A DNA stretch of 64,000 bases from CAYYYP01 sp964475985 (GTDB taxonomy: Bacteria > Bdellovibrionota > UBA1018 > CAYHWW01). Positions 9,701-18,649 of this stretch are shown in pieces. The stretch is taken from NCBI GenBank assembly GCA_964475985.1, contig CAYYYP010000010.1, positions 1 through 64,000 of the forward strand, given 5' to 3'. Numbering within the stretch: position 1 is the stretch's first letter; every line of letters starts with the position of its first letter. The position numbers were made by a program, and so were the translations under genes. The notes beneath the pieces were generated by a model. That model saw only the letters and a list, made by a program, of their open reading frames with translations, searched no databases and was not told the DNA's origin.

Positions 9701-10181
9701 TTGTATCGCGCACAAATTGTTGATGCACGGGACTTCCAGGCGTTACGAACTCATAAATTCCGGCTGCGCTGAACGTGGACCTTAAAACCTCAAGTCCGTC
9801 CATCCACGTAGGCGTAGGGTGTCCGCCGGCCGACGACAGGGCAGCCATATCGGTGGCTGAGAGCGCACGGATGACATGGGGTGGAATGTTAAAGCCAAGG
9901 TCGCGGCAAACTTCCTCATAAATATGATAGGCCATGCCATAATGTTCTTCCCTTACGGCCGCATCCTGACCGCTACCGAAAAATTCAAACGGCCGAGGAA
10001 CATCTTCGCCTAAGGCGTGACGGCAGTGACTGTGATCGCCGCCGCCGTGGGAATGATCATCACCGCCATCGTCAGCTTCATTAACCGCGCTCACCGTAGT
10101 GCTAAGGAGCAGGAGGAGAAGGGAGAAACTGAGTTTGCGCAAAAATGGTTCAAGGCCTACGGGAAATTTTTTGTAATTCAT
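6798..10181 (-). CDS. Exported SpoVR-YeaH (DUF444) fusion protein
   Basis: A 1127-residue protein joining two families that are usually separate. A Sec signal peptide (hydrophobic core SFSLLLLLLSTTVSA) is followed by a His/Asp-rich stretch (HSHGGGDHSHCRH). Residues about 70-420 match SpoVR: LVLAHVGGHYDF near 170, KVMNEGWATIVEYIIL near 290, then NPYWLGTEAW. An acidic Gly/Glu linker near 796-818 leads to a YeaH/YhbH (DUF444) von Willebrand A domain with MIDAS DTSGSM at 959, EEDFF..INGGTDTT and FSDGDDF. I chose ATG 10181 because AGAGAGGAAAAAG precedes it. It begins 14 bp after the 1895-residue AAA+ gene, third in the operon. SpoVR and YeaH normally work with the kinase PrkA in the cytoplasm; the signal peptide suggests a periplasmic version. 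Confidence 0.85.
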   Translation of the reverse strand: MNYKKFPVGLEPFLRKLSFSLLLLLLSTTVSAVNEADDGGDDHSHGGGDHSHCRHALGEDVPRPFEFFGSGQDAAVREEHYGMAYHIYEEVCRDLGFNIPPHVIRALSATDMAALSSAGGHPTPTWMDGLEVLRSTFSAAGIYEFVTPGSPVHQQFVRDTNSPHEMLLVLAHVGGHYDFAVNTPYFATRNADQMRYSYELATYMLDLFRTENKADVQLFYQRLLTIKYLQDLTRGSYDPGETPLSRPTQGILQALVANPPAGWTPWQKRMAELFEHNHRALPAYVQTKVMNEGWATIVEYIILAHSKYNSSADGVKLGIINAGVRVPKLSNPYWLGTEAWMRLRARFQERPEIAALHASPKEQDRRFIAYAHEIIRTHSDYTFLRLALDESWIRSHGLILQRNINQAELQDLHRRGIWNGQQPVPNRIAITREPERVVANIAHRIANRDFHFPTVELRSFNDHYLGRILMKHVPLMGIPLKRTTMVKSLYEMAHVFERPVTLETIASTTWFPEKRMQPGQPGWYWTPPRPATPYVFPIKVTVDPQGKVTVEAENHLLSPAEKADLTARFDRVVRRHRFDTALTYPEQTQLAERAGEAQYNPDIFHDILNIVQMQSSPSSIDRMIRLHPHAPTSTAAIRAYHEAAARRVYEYLRLMAQGKMPVNMNGQTIQIQAFNPIPHLELDNNLAQRRNGYLPVTPPDSPVFGSQQGSAFFQRERIETHGRQPINVPATAAAAGTPQQLAFMDLPNANQTTAATSPEAASGTQPTAFPIDPLNDEDLVLGGGDRVPGSIWHEDEEPGEGEGEGDGEDEEDSEEADDGDPTKPAKPKPGKKPRPGQKGDDPDPSVISIPIEVYGKILAEQIELRNLRRTRGENPQMDEMHEDSVRRPTGQILHTRTAMNAAALGLGLQKPGTKVQGMRGFMRLLRNGWRHLTPDRHVVRDWAPQPVPDMDAVMVWVRDTSGSMGADRVKVVSNYVANTRAVLKSVYPSLKERFVIYSSTAFEVSEEDFFNKAINGGTDTTQGVQQAAKILEEYPYEEFNRFVSMFSDGDDFSGGAVLEEVRKLLPTLEHFAYGHIDGDMPREGTLSQMSQGFDEMNKRNPLRVGFARMNHEFISIIQALRKFYGKQ

Positions 10182-10195
10182 TCTTTTTCCTCTCT

Positions 10196-13100
10196 CTAGG
10201 GAACCAGAAGTTCGTTGCATCGACGCATGAAACCGTCGTGATTGCTCGCCTCCAGCTCAGCGTCAAAAAATGGGACGTTGCTGGCGATGGCGCGCATGAT
10301 GGCCGCGTCGGATGACACGAACGGGGAATACGCGTCCGTAAATAAGAACGATTGAGCCGCCGAGGATTGACTGAACTGTGTGTTGCGGGTGGCACTAATG
10401 GCCAGATCGGATGCGAAGTTTCCGATGGTGGACCACGGTAATTCCGCGAGAGCGCGATCCACGGCAAGCAGAAAGATCCTCATCTGATCGTAACCTGACG
10501 GCGGCTGATGATTGCCTTCCACGGACTCTTGATTTTCCTTCAACGAGGGATCAGAAATTTCCGTACGGAAGGTTTCAAAGGCCGTGAGAATTTCTTTGCC
10601 CACGGCTTTCGTCGGTGCTTCGTCCCGCATTTTTAGATGCGCAAGAAAGGCCCTTGAATCAGGGATTTCATGCACATTCTCCAAATGAAACGCTAGGGCC
10701 AAGCCTTTTTGCAGAATGACCTTTAAGCGATCCACCGTAGTGCGGATGACCATGGCCCTGGTTCGATCTGAACCGCGGAAATGACTCAAAAAATTCATCG
10801 CGGTAGAGGATGGCTGAACTAAACCAAAATTTTCGTACTGTGGAAAACTAGAAAGTTCAAGCCTTGTCCAGTTGTTCTTAAGTCGACCGAAATTCCTGAT
10901 TTGATCCCTGGTTTGCGCGCCAAAATCATGGGGCTCAAGGTTCATCCCATGGAGCATGAGCGATGGCAGCGTGATCATATGGCGCAGAAACGCGTAGGCA
11001 AATGGCGCGTTTACGTACTGCGATATCAATGAAGAGCCTTCTTGCTGGGGGACTTCCAGAAAAGTTGTAAGCAAGGAGCGCAACATGGACTTGCGGAAAT
11101 TGTCGGCTAAGTAACGTACCAGTTCTAACCGTCCTCGGTAGGATCCTTGGCCGTCAAGAGGGATCAGTTGTTGAGCGCGATTGACGTATTCTTCAATCCG
11201 CTCGCCCTTAATGGGACTTGGAAACAAACTCTCTTCACCAAAAGAAAGTCCAGAGGCGGGCCGAACCCCACCCATGGGCATAACCAGTTGATCATGCTGC
11301 TCAATGATGGCGTGCCGGTTGGGAACCCTAATGAATACCCTGCCCGGAGAGGACCTGACGCCTTGGGCGAGGGCTGTCGTTGCCGTTGAAAAAGTTCTCG
11401 CATCAAGCCTTGGGAAATGAGCAACCAAATCGCCGATGGCATCTGGAGTGATGAAAAGAACTTTAGCGTCGGTTTCCAAAAACTGCTGGGTGGATGCCCG
11501 CATGAGGTCAATGAGCATGGGGCCCTTGGCTTCTTCGGGTAATTCAGGGATTTCTAGGGTCAAACCAAAACGCCTTAAAAAGGACGATTCAATCATGTAG
11601 TTTTTGCTGGAGAGCCCAGCTAAAACTTTATCCTCTAATGTCGGAGTACTTCCGCTACGAGAACCCATTACGTTTTTCAAAACTTCACCACTGGCCGTGG
11701 GATTCAATGCCAAAATGACGTTTAGGTTTCGGGTAGGATATTCCGCCATGCGGTCCGCCGTGCCGACATGATATTTTCCATCATCCAGCCAGCCGCGTAC
11801 TTTCTGTAAAATTCTCTGTTTCACATGGTCGGGCGCTAAGTGCACATCATCGAAAAACACAAAGCCCATATGCCCCATGGGCCCCGCAAGAAATTTATCC
11901 AAGTGAGAGAGCGCTTCGTTTAATGATAGTTGATCCGAGGACCTCACCATTCCGCCCGTACTTGCGTTTGGCTTCGGTGCAGAAGGTTCATCCGCATCAA
12001 AAACTTTGGATAGGTTCAGGTGGAACGCCGCCGCTTTTGAGTTGTCCGCCCCCGTTTGAAAATCATAGAGTTTTAGATTCACAAGTTTGAAGAAGGAGAG
12101 AACCAACTGGGTTTTACCAGTACCGGATTCACCGTAGATGATCATGGAGCTGGGAACTTTTAGTGATTCATTTTGTTCTAATTGTTTCAAAACCGTTTTG
12201 ATGAATTCCATTCGGAAACTTTTTGGTCCGTAGTAGCCTTGGATCAACCACCTGAGGGCTGCGCGGTCCCCTGGTTTCTGTCCTGGGCTATGGCTGTCCA
12301 AAATTCTAAGATAGTGACCATCCGGCAAAGTGCTGATGTTAGGTGGGATGCCGAAAACTTTTCCCAGCAATTGATTGATGAGCGTAACATCGATGACCCG
12401 TCTACGCCGCACTTCGGAGTTGTTGGTCAATTCATAACCTAGCGCGTTTAACACCCTTAAAAGCCCAGAAAAAACTGAGGTTCGGTTAGTGCCCGTCTGA
12501 GAAAATTTTTCGGCTTTACGCACGAGGGATTCAGCTAGTGCATTCATGCGCTCAGGTTCATTTAAGGACTCCCAGCCATCAACGAGGCCTGCGACATCGA
12601 TGCGGTAACGCAAATCCCTAACCTCTGGTCGGTTAAGCAAAGCTAAGACATAATTTTTTCTCGCCGCAATGGAAGGTGCATCTACCTTCACTACTTGAAA
12701 TGCCTTTTCAATTTCAAAGCGGCCTTCGAGCGGATACGATTTGGTATACTCCGACCACTCTTCTGCCGTGCCGATCAACACTGAGGAAAACGTAGACGCC
12801 GGTGGATCTCGCTGGAAATCCTGCAACGAAATGGGCTTTCCTTCCGTGGCGATGAGGTAACTTAGTGAAGGCGCCTTTTTATCGTCGCGATCTTGAATCC
12901 CAGAGTTGTCTCCGCCGGAAGCGGGGCCCAGCACTCGCTCAGAAACTTGGAAACCCACGGTTTCTCCCGATACTGAAGCAAGTTTTGGCGCGCCGATTTC
13001 TTTGATCGCCCGCATGGTACCGTAGAGGAGAGCTCGATTGGTACCGGCCGCACTTGCGTCCCGCATGAAGGTTAATTCTTTGATGATAGTTTCTTGATCA

Positions 13101-15883
13101 CGAATATTAGGATTTGCGAGGTAAAGGAGCAAACGATCGTTCTGCTCTGCCCAATGCTTGGGCCGATCCCGATCCCTGGCGCGCAACGCAAATATATAAT
13201 TTTCAATGTGGGTCCGTAGCTCGGAAGGAACGAGCAAAGCAACTTTCCGGGCGGGCTTCGAAGGATCGGAGAGCTCTTCCAGAAGATCCTTCACATCATC
13301 AAAAAAATCCTGGGCGAATTCTGGCGAAGTGCGAGCCGCTGTCACGAGGCCGCGGTAAATGGGGTCGGTCCGGTAGGCACGCCAAGTGGAATCCCTACGC
13401 TCTTCGGATGTCGCACGATTGTTGCGGTCAATGCCCCGAAACCTCAAACGTACCGTAAGCAAGTTTGGTTCAATACGTTTTGTGTGGTGCAGGCTTGCTA
13501 AACTAAAACTATTGTCGCTGGAAGCTAGTTCTGGAGTTAACACAAAATAGGCTTCCCCACGGTCATCAAACCGAAGTCGGTCCTCGACCTCCGCCTGGGG
13601 CAAAACCGTCGGCGAAATCACTTGGCGCGAAATGATGCCCAAGAGTGGACCGCCCGTTGGACTTTTACGAATTGCAAATGTCGTGAGGATAGTTCCTTGG
13701 CCTTCGATTCCTGTCACTGCAACATAGGGAAAACTCGCTGCCGCACTTGGATCTACCCTACGGGCAAGAGTTTGCGCCGTCGCCGGAATTCCTGGTTGGC
13801 TTTGGCGATCCTGTCCTTCCGCCTGAGCGTCGGGATTTTTTTCCGTAGCCTGTTCCCAAGTTGGATAGGGAATCAGCTTCATGTAATTTAAGTTCGCAAT
13901 GGGAAACGTCACGCCTAGGGTTATGGCGCTGGGCGTGAGGTCACCGTTATCCGAATGACTGATCAAAACGAGATCCGTGCTGTCACCATTTTTTTGGGCG
14001 CTAGCATCCATCCCGACAACGAATAAATCTAAATTGCTGGTACTCGCGGAGTTCCAACGAACGGTCAAACGCTGGCGATCGATGATATCGGCCGCGAGAA
14101 ATGAAGGCCGAACTAACGTTCCTAATCGCAACCTTTGAAAAACATTAGTAGGGGTACCGTCGCGGGCCGCATTGGGCTGCGGAAAAGTGGCATATAGGCC
14201 AGTCGCCGGTTGGAAACCTTTTGGCCTTTCGTAAGCGTCAAAACTAACAACGGGCGATAACACGATATGTTCAAGCGCCTGGGGATGATGATATTTTACT
14301 TCTTTAGTCCTTAAGGTGTCCTCTAGATCAATATGCGGCGCGGTCAATCTACGTGACTGTGCATAGGCTGCCTGACTTCCTTGCCACTCATTGATTACGT
14401 CAAAATACATATGTCCATTGGGCGCACCACGGATAAGGCGAGATGACAGTTGGGCTTCATCAAAGAACTGGTTCGCAATGACGGCCCGGGCACTTAATGA
14501 ATTGTTCAAACCGCTACGCCTGATTTCAAAAAGGATAGTCTCCCCCGGGATAAAATCGCTTCCTTCTTCAGCAGAACCCGTCTGGAATGAAAAAAGCACC
14601 AGTACGCTCTCATCGTTTGCCCGCACAATTTCCCAGGAATAATTTGAGAATTCGGGAATTGCAGTGTCTTCGGCGGCAATCGGAATATCCAGGGCTTCTA
14701 CTTTAGCGCCCATGCGCAATAAAAGTTTAGGCGCTCCTTCATGCATGCGCGCGAAATAAAAATAGAGGTTACCACCTTCCTTGCGATCCAGCCGCCCACA
14801 ACCTTGCTCATTGCAGCTTAGCGCGCCCGTAGCCACAAGCGGCTGATTGCGCCATGAACCTAAACTATGAACCGTTGAACCTCCGGTGAAAGCAATGCCA
14901 TGCCGGTGGGAAACCGGGTCTAATACCGCTTGAAATGCGGCGATTCCGGAAATTTCCGCCATGGGCAAGCTTGAGATTTCCACCAAACCGGTCTCGGCGT
15001 TATACACGGGAAGTTGGAAGCGCTCAGTGGGCGTAAGTTGATCTAATGGCCGGCTCATTAACCTTCGCCAATTGCGCAAAACCGGATGTTCGGTCGTTGG
15101 ATCAATGTGGCGCGGTGGCCTTGAGAAGGAACGCAGTAAATTATGCGATATCACTTGGCTTGGCAGATCCGAACTCGCAGGGTTCTGTTGGTAAAGTCCA
15201 GTGAGGTCATCGGAGGTGTGAAACTCCCAGTCCAATAAAATTGGTTTATAAACTACCTTGATTACATTTTGTGTAGTGGTATCGGAACTGATGACGAAGG
15301 CCACCGTCATACCGGAGCCTTTTTGGTTCGGCGCTTTGATGGTGGCAAGCACAAGCTCCAGCTTCGTCCCGCGCGTTCGGGTAGCCCGCATGGGAACTAC
15401 GTGCAGCCGAACATCTTGCATTTGAGTGATGGGCGGAACGGCAACGGTGCCCGAATCCGTGGGATCTTCAACCGTGAGTTCACCGTGCCCAAGCTTTAGG
15501 AAAGTAGTTGGCTCATCATTTCGGGAATAAGTTGAAAGTACGGTAAGTATTCCATCGACGACGTGAATAGACTCAAAACGGTGCGTGGTTTCCGTAAGCT
15601 TAAGCTGACCCATAAGTCCGCTGCGCAGCGGCACCGAAAAAGGTTGGCCCGCAACCGCCAATTCCCATCCATCCGTGCCCCGGGCATAGATGCCAGGCGC
15701 GCGTTGAGACTCACCGATTTGGTCGCTATACACTAATAAGTAGGGCGTGCCTGACTCATAGATATTCGCCACCGCTTCTTCCGTGTTCGCGTGGGAAGGG
15801 GAATTCAGCGTGGTAAGGAAAGTAAAAATCCCGAACAAAAGACCAACGACCGGTCCAATGGTTTTTTTGCTTTTACTTTTCAT
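10196..15883 (-). CDS. Giant exported protein with C-terminal AAA+ ATPase domain
   Basis: A 1895-residue protein. It begins with a basic n-region and a hydrophobic segment (VVGLLFGIFTFLTTLNSPSHA), typical of a Sec signal. Roughly residues 40-830 are beta-rich and may form a propeller-like module with no family I can name. Residues 830-1200 are helical. A clear AAA+ core follows: Walker A GESGTGKT near 1250, Walker B GFVFFDDVH near 1340, a sensor-1 Asn in LNVILALNP near 1390 and an FLRRF arginine-finger-like segment near 1436. A helical tail of about 400 residues closes it. It sits 44 bp after the PrkA-like gene and 14 bp before the SpoVR-YeaH fusion, so the three are probably co-transcribed. 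An ATPase with an export signal is unexpected, because ATP is scarce outside the cytoplasm. Confidence 0.8.
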   Translation of the reverse strand: MKSKSKKTIGPVVGLLFGIFTFLTTLNSPSHANTEEAVANIYESGTPYLLVYSDQIGESQRAPGIYARGTDGWELAVAGQPFSVPLRSGLMGQLKLTETTHRFESIHVVDGILTVLSTYSRNDEPTTFLKLGHGELTVEDPTDSGTVAVPPITQMQDVRLHVVPMRATRTRGTKLELVLATIKAPNQKGSGMTVAFVISSDTTTQNVIKVVYKPILLDWEFHTSDDLTGLYQQNPASSDLPSQVISHNLLRSFSRPPRHIDPTTEHPVLRNWRRLMSRPLDQLTPTERFQLPVYNAETGLVEISSLPMAEISGIAAFQAVLDPVSHRHGIAFTGGSTVHSLGSWRNQPLVATGALSCNEQGCGRLDRKEGGNLYFYFARMHEGAPKLLLRMGAKVEALDIPIAAEDTAIPEFSNYSWEIVRANDESVLVLFSFQTGSAEEGSDFIPGETILFEIRRSGLNNSLSARAVIANQFFDEAQLSSRLIRGAPNGHMYFDVINEWQGSQAAYAQSRRLTAPHIDLEDTLRTKEVKYHHPQALEHIVLSPVVSFDAYERPKGFQPATGLYATFPQPNAARDGTPTNVFQRLRLGTLVRPSFLAADIIDRQRLTVRWNSASTSNLDLFVVGMDASAQKNGDSTDLVLISHSDNGDLTPSAITLGVTFPIANLNYMKLIPYPTWEQATEKNPDAQAEGQDRQSQPGIPATAQTLARRVDPSAAASFPYVAVTGIEGQGTILTTFAIRKSPTGGPLLGIISRQVISPTVLPQAEVEDRLRFDDRGEAYFVLTPELASSDNSFSLASLHHTKRIEPNLLTVRLRFRGIDRNNRATSEERRDSTWRAYRTDPIYRGLVTAARTSPEFAQDFFDDVKDLLEELSDPSKPARKVALLVPSELRTHIENYIFALRARDRDRPKHWAEQNDRLLLYLANPNIRDQETIIKELTFMRDASAAGTNRALLYGTMRAIKEIGAPKLASVSGETVGFQVSERVLGPASGGDNSGIQDRDDKKAPSLSYLIATEGKPISLQDFQRDPPASTFSSVLIGTAEEWSEYTKSYPLEGRFEIEKAFQVVKVDAPSIAARKNYVLALLNRPEVRDLRYRIDVAGLVDGWESLNEPERMNALAESLVRKAEKFSQTGTNRTSVFSGLLRVLNALGYELTNNSEVRRRRVIDVTLINQLLGKVFGIPPNISTLPDGHYLRILDSHSPGQKPGDRAALRWLIQGYYGPKSFRMEFIKTVLKQLEQNESLKVPSSMIIYGESGTGKTQLVLSFFKLVNLKLYDFQTGADNSKAAAFHLNLSKVFDADEPSAPKPNASTGGMVRSSDQLSLNEALSHLDKFLAGPMGHMGFVFFDDVHLAPDHVKQRILQKVRGWLDDGKYHVGTADRMAEYPTRNLNVILALNPTASGEVLKNVMGSRSGSTPTLEDKVLAGLSSKNYMIESSFLRRFGLTLEIPELPEEAKGPMLIDLMRASTQQFLETDAKVLFITPDAIGDLVAHFPRLDARTFSTATTALAQGVRSSPGRVFIRVPNRHAIIEQHDQLVMPMGGVRPASGLSFGEESLFPSPIKGERIEEYVNRAQQLIPLDGQGSYRGRLELVRYLADNFRKSMLRSLLTTFLEVPQQEGSSLISQYVNAPFAYAFLRHMITLPSLMLHGMNLEPHDFGAQTRDQIRNFGRLKNNWTRLELSSFPQYENFGLVQPSSTAMNFLSHFRGSDRTRAMVIRTTVDRLKVILQKGLALAFHLENVHEIPDSRAFLAHLKMRDEAPTKAVGKEILTAFETFRTEISDPSLKENQESVEGNHQPPSGYDQMRIFLLAVDRALAELPWSTIGNFASDLAISATRNTQFSQSSAAQSFLFTDAYSPFVSSDAAIMRAIASNVPFFDAELEASNHDGFMRRCNELLVP

Positions 15884-15927
15884 GCTGAACTCCCCCTCAA
15901 ATGCACGGCGAACTGATTGATTTGTGA

Positions 15928-18501
15928 TTAATGGTTGTGGTTCTGGGGCGCTCCGGCAGGCGCAGATCTTAAAATCTCCGCCGCTTCACGAAGACAAACG
16001 GGGCAATAGCCGTACCGCAATCTCATTTCGCGCATGAGGGTATCGGCATTGGTGCGCTCCGCATCCGTAACGTTAGGCGCCGTGCCCCCCACGATGGAAA
16101 CTAAACGGTTCAACGTTGTCTCCATGGCGGCGAGCTGGGCGTTTGCTACGTAGTCCGAAAGCACCGTCATGAGACTTGGTTCACGCCGAACATTTCCTTG
16201 AGCTCCGGCTTCCGCCGCTACTCGTTGTTGCTCAAGCACAAACAATGCGACTTCCGCTAAGTTGAACTTACGGCCCGTCTCTTGTTGGTAGAGGGTTTTG
16301 ATGACCTCTAAACGAGCCATGTTTATAGGCTTTGGACGGCCGCCGGCGCGTTGGTACGTGGTCGCGCCTGAGTTATGGTGAAGCTGGATCACTTCCTCGA
16401 TGACTTCGTCATACATAGTGTTGATCTCATCTCCGCTCACCGCTTGGCCAAGGCCTGACATGAGGTCTCGTTTCCATTCTTTAACGAGCATGCGATTCGC
16501 TACGGTAAGAGCGTGTTCGGTGATTTCCGCACGTTCCGCCGCATCTTTACCAATGGTGCCCTTGAGCAACATTTGTTCAAGCACACGTTTGATGGAACCA
16601 GGCGTTATGCATCCGCCACGTCCCGTTCTTTGGGCCTCTTGGGCAGACCTACCGAACCAGCCCGAGACATCCCGGGCGCCGATTCCAAAGTGACCTTCAT
16701 CAAGCAGAGTGCTGATACGCCAGAACTCAACGAGCTGCGCCGGCCGAACATCGGGCGTTCCTTCAAGGACACGCAATCTATCGACGGGATCGATGTAGAG
16801 CGGCGCCGGAACATCGGAGCCCTCCGTACCGAAACGTTTCATGAGATCACGAATGGCGTCTGGTTTCAGAACCATTCGGCTTAGCGCTGCAACGCGTGAC
16901 ATGTAGGACAATGCGTGGGGCCCTACGTGAACGGTTGGTACACCATCATCCGATGGAGTATCGATTCGCAAATCGTATCTTCCATCCGGACCAAGGGCCC
17001 TTCGGAAAGGACTTGTGGGTTCCGGAAAAAGCTCATGCAGGTGCAAGTTCACGGGAACCCAAGGTGCTGCATCGTTGCCCAGTGGGCGCATTTGGAATTG
17101 CTGCGCTTCATAGGTGGCAATGGCTTGGATATCCTGGGGCTTGGTACTCCACTCCATGCCTAACAATTGCAACCTATCGATGATGGGTGATTTGTGATCT
17201 TTGGTACGCGCCGAAACTTCTCGAACATCGTCGCGGTTGGTTGCACCAATGAACACTACGTCAAACTCAACTTCTTGGGATCCGTCGATGGAAAACCGTC
17301 TCGCCTGAATCGCAGTTAAAAGGGCGTCAAGCAAATCGGCCGAGTTTTTTAGTAACTCTTCCAATAGTACGGGACCACCGTTAGCTGCGAAAATTCGGCC
17401 GTTTAAGTTATAGGCAAAGGGATCGCTCTCTCCGTTTGCAAATGCAATGGCCGGATTTTTTGATGCAAAAAGTGAAGGCAAATCCACATCGCGTCTACGT
17501 GGGTCGATGATGGGGGCCGTGCTGTCGGTACCCATTTGGTATCGATAAACTTCGACGTGGGAATTGAGGGCCGCAAAAAGTTCCGCCGGAGTGAGTTGGC
17601 CAACGCTTTTGCCAAGTCCAACCGCCGCATGTTTTGCGATCTCATTGGCAATTTTTTGGCAATGGGGACACATTTTTTTCTTAGGGCTTGGGTTGTATCC
17701 AGAAAATCTTCTGGCTTCAGGGCCCGCTTCCCTAAGTACGGCCGATTTAAAAACTTCCGGTAGGGTTACAAAGGGTGAATCGTGAATCGGACAATCGTAC
17801 ACGATGGAGGATCCATCTTCCCGTTGGAAACGATCCCGTAACGCCGGAACCGCCGCGAGGTTTTTCCAGCGGTAACTTAAAAAATAGAAACGTGGATCGT
17901 TGAGCGAAAGGTTTTTCAACGCCGCCCGAAAAATTTCGATGACTTCAGATTTACCGGTTCCGGGTCCGCCCACGAGTGTTGCGACCTTAAGCCCGCTTCG
18001 ATAACCTTCCGCCAAAAGTTTGATCTGGCCCACGAAATGATCGATGGGAACGTGCTGACCAATGATCCGTTTGCCGTTTGCGACCTCAAGGCCATCGGAG
18101 AAAAGAGAGTAACGACGAATTGCATTTTCCTCGCCGGTATTGGGGTCGTTCATGGGCCTTACGCCTTGTGAATTGATGAGCGCCAAAAGTCGTTGGGCGG
18201 CGTTGAGAATTACGGTTGGATGTTTCTGCGCCAGAGTTTTACCGGAAGCATCGGGCGTTACGAAATCCGTGAGCGGGAAAACGCCGTCCAAAAGTACCAA
18301 GGTAGGATCGAGCTCGCTGGCGGCAGCAATCCCCCTTTCGTGGTTTTCCGCTAAAAACTTATCGCAAAGTTCAGATAACGAAGCATTGGCTGCGACGGGC
18401 GCCGGAGTTTCCGGACCTTCATCTTCATGACCATAAACAGAAATCGTTGTACTGAGAATGAAAGCACTCGCAGCAATACCAAAACGTACACATTTCCCCA
18501 T
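15928..18501 (-). CDS. PrkA-like AAA+ protein with signal peptide
   Basis: An 857-residue member of the PrkA (YeaG) family, normally a cytoplasmic Ser-kinase/ATPase or AAA+ protease that works with YeaH and SpoVR. Seen here: Walker A GGPGTGKS near 178, the PrkA motif DCPIHDSPF near 232, CPHC at 278, VDLPSLF, NLNGRIFAANGGPVLLEELL around 360-375, and sensor-1 GATNRDD near 417. A second CPVC at 834 and an NHNH tail add possible metal sites. The first residues (MGKCVRFGIAASAFILSTTI, then SVYGHEDE) form a Sec signal, which is not normal for PrkA. ATG 18501 is preferred over an upstream GTG at 18525 because an AGGGGGG stretch lies just before it. It is the first gene of the operon. Confidence 0.85.
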   Translation of the reverse strand: MGKCVRFGIAASAFILSTTISVYGHEDEGPETPAPVAANASLSELCDKFLAENHERGIAAASELDPTLVLLDGVFPLTDFVTPDASGKTLAQKHPTVILNAAQRLLALINSQGVRPMNDPNTGEENAIRRYSLFSDGLEVANGKRIIGQHVPIDHFVGQIKLLAEGYRSGLKVATLVGGPGTGKSEVIEIFRAALKNLSLNDPRFYFLSYRWKNLAAVPALRDRFQREDGSSIVYDCPIHDSPFVTLPEVFKSAVLREAGPEARRFSGYNPSPKKKMCPHCQKIANEIAKHAAVGLGKSVGQLTPAELFAALNSHVEVYRYQMGTDSTAPIIDPRRRDVDLPSLFASKNPAIAFANGESDPFAYNLNGRIFAANGGPVLLEELLKNSADLLDALLTAIQARRFSIDGSQEVEFDVVFIGATNRDDVREVSARTKDHKSPIIDRLQLLGMEWSTKPQDIQAIATYEAQQFQMRPLGNDAAPWVPVNLHLHELFPEPTSPFRRALGPDGRYDLRIDTPSDDGVPTVHVGPHALSYMSRVAALSRMVLKPDAIRDLMKRFGTEGSDVPAPLYIDPVDRLRVLEGTPDVRPAQLVEFWRISTLLDEGHFGIGARDVSGWFGRSAQEAQRTGRGGCITPGSIKRVLEQMLLKGTIGKDAAERAEITEHALTVANRMLVKEWKRDLMSGLGQAVSGDEINTMYDEVIEEVIQLHHNSGATTYQRAGGRPKPINMARLEVIKTLYQQETGRKFNLAEVALFVLEQQRVAAEAGAQGNVRREPSLMTVLSDYVANAQLAAMETTLNRLVSIVGGTAPNVTDAERTNADTLMREMRLRYGYCPVCLREAAEILRSAPAGAPQNHNH

Positions 18502-18520
18502 TACGAACCCCCCTAGGAAA

Positions 18521-18544
18521 TTCACAGGGCCCCCGCCCTGTGAA
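18521..18544 (-). promoter_or_regulatory. Perfect 10-bp hairpin in the prkA-like 5' leader
   Basis: TTCACAGGGC and GCCCTGTGAA pair perfectly around a four-base loop, ending 20 bases before the ATG at 18501 and close to its G-rich ribosome-binding site. It lies between the predicted promoter and the start codon, so it would be transcribed. It has no T-tract on the minus strand, so it is not a standard terminator. It could be an operator or an RNA element controlling translation; which one is unknown. Confidence 0.6.
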
Positions 18545-18576
18545 AAATCACAAAAATTTATAAGTGATGTTTAGCG

Positions 18577-18605
18577 GGAATAGTGGACGGCATTTGCTTC
18601 GTCAA
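18577..18605 (-). promoter_or_regulatory. Sigma70-like promoter of the exported PrkA/SpoVR operon
   Basis: Reading the minus strand, TTGACG (18605-18600), a 17-base spacer and TATTCC (18582-18577) match -35 and -10 boxes well. Transcription would start near 18570, giving a leader of about 70 bases that carries the hairpin at 18521-18544. GCATT and AATGC flank the -35 box as a short interrupted palindrome that could be an operator. Confidence 0.5.
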
Positions 18606-18649
18606 TGCATCGGGAAATTAATTTTAGAAATTTCCCTTTAAAATTTGCG

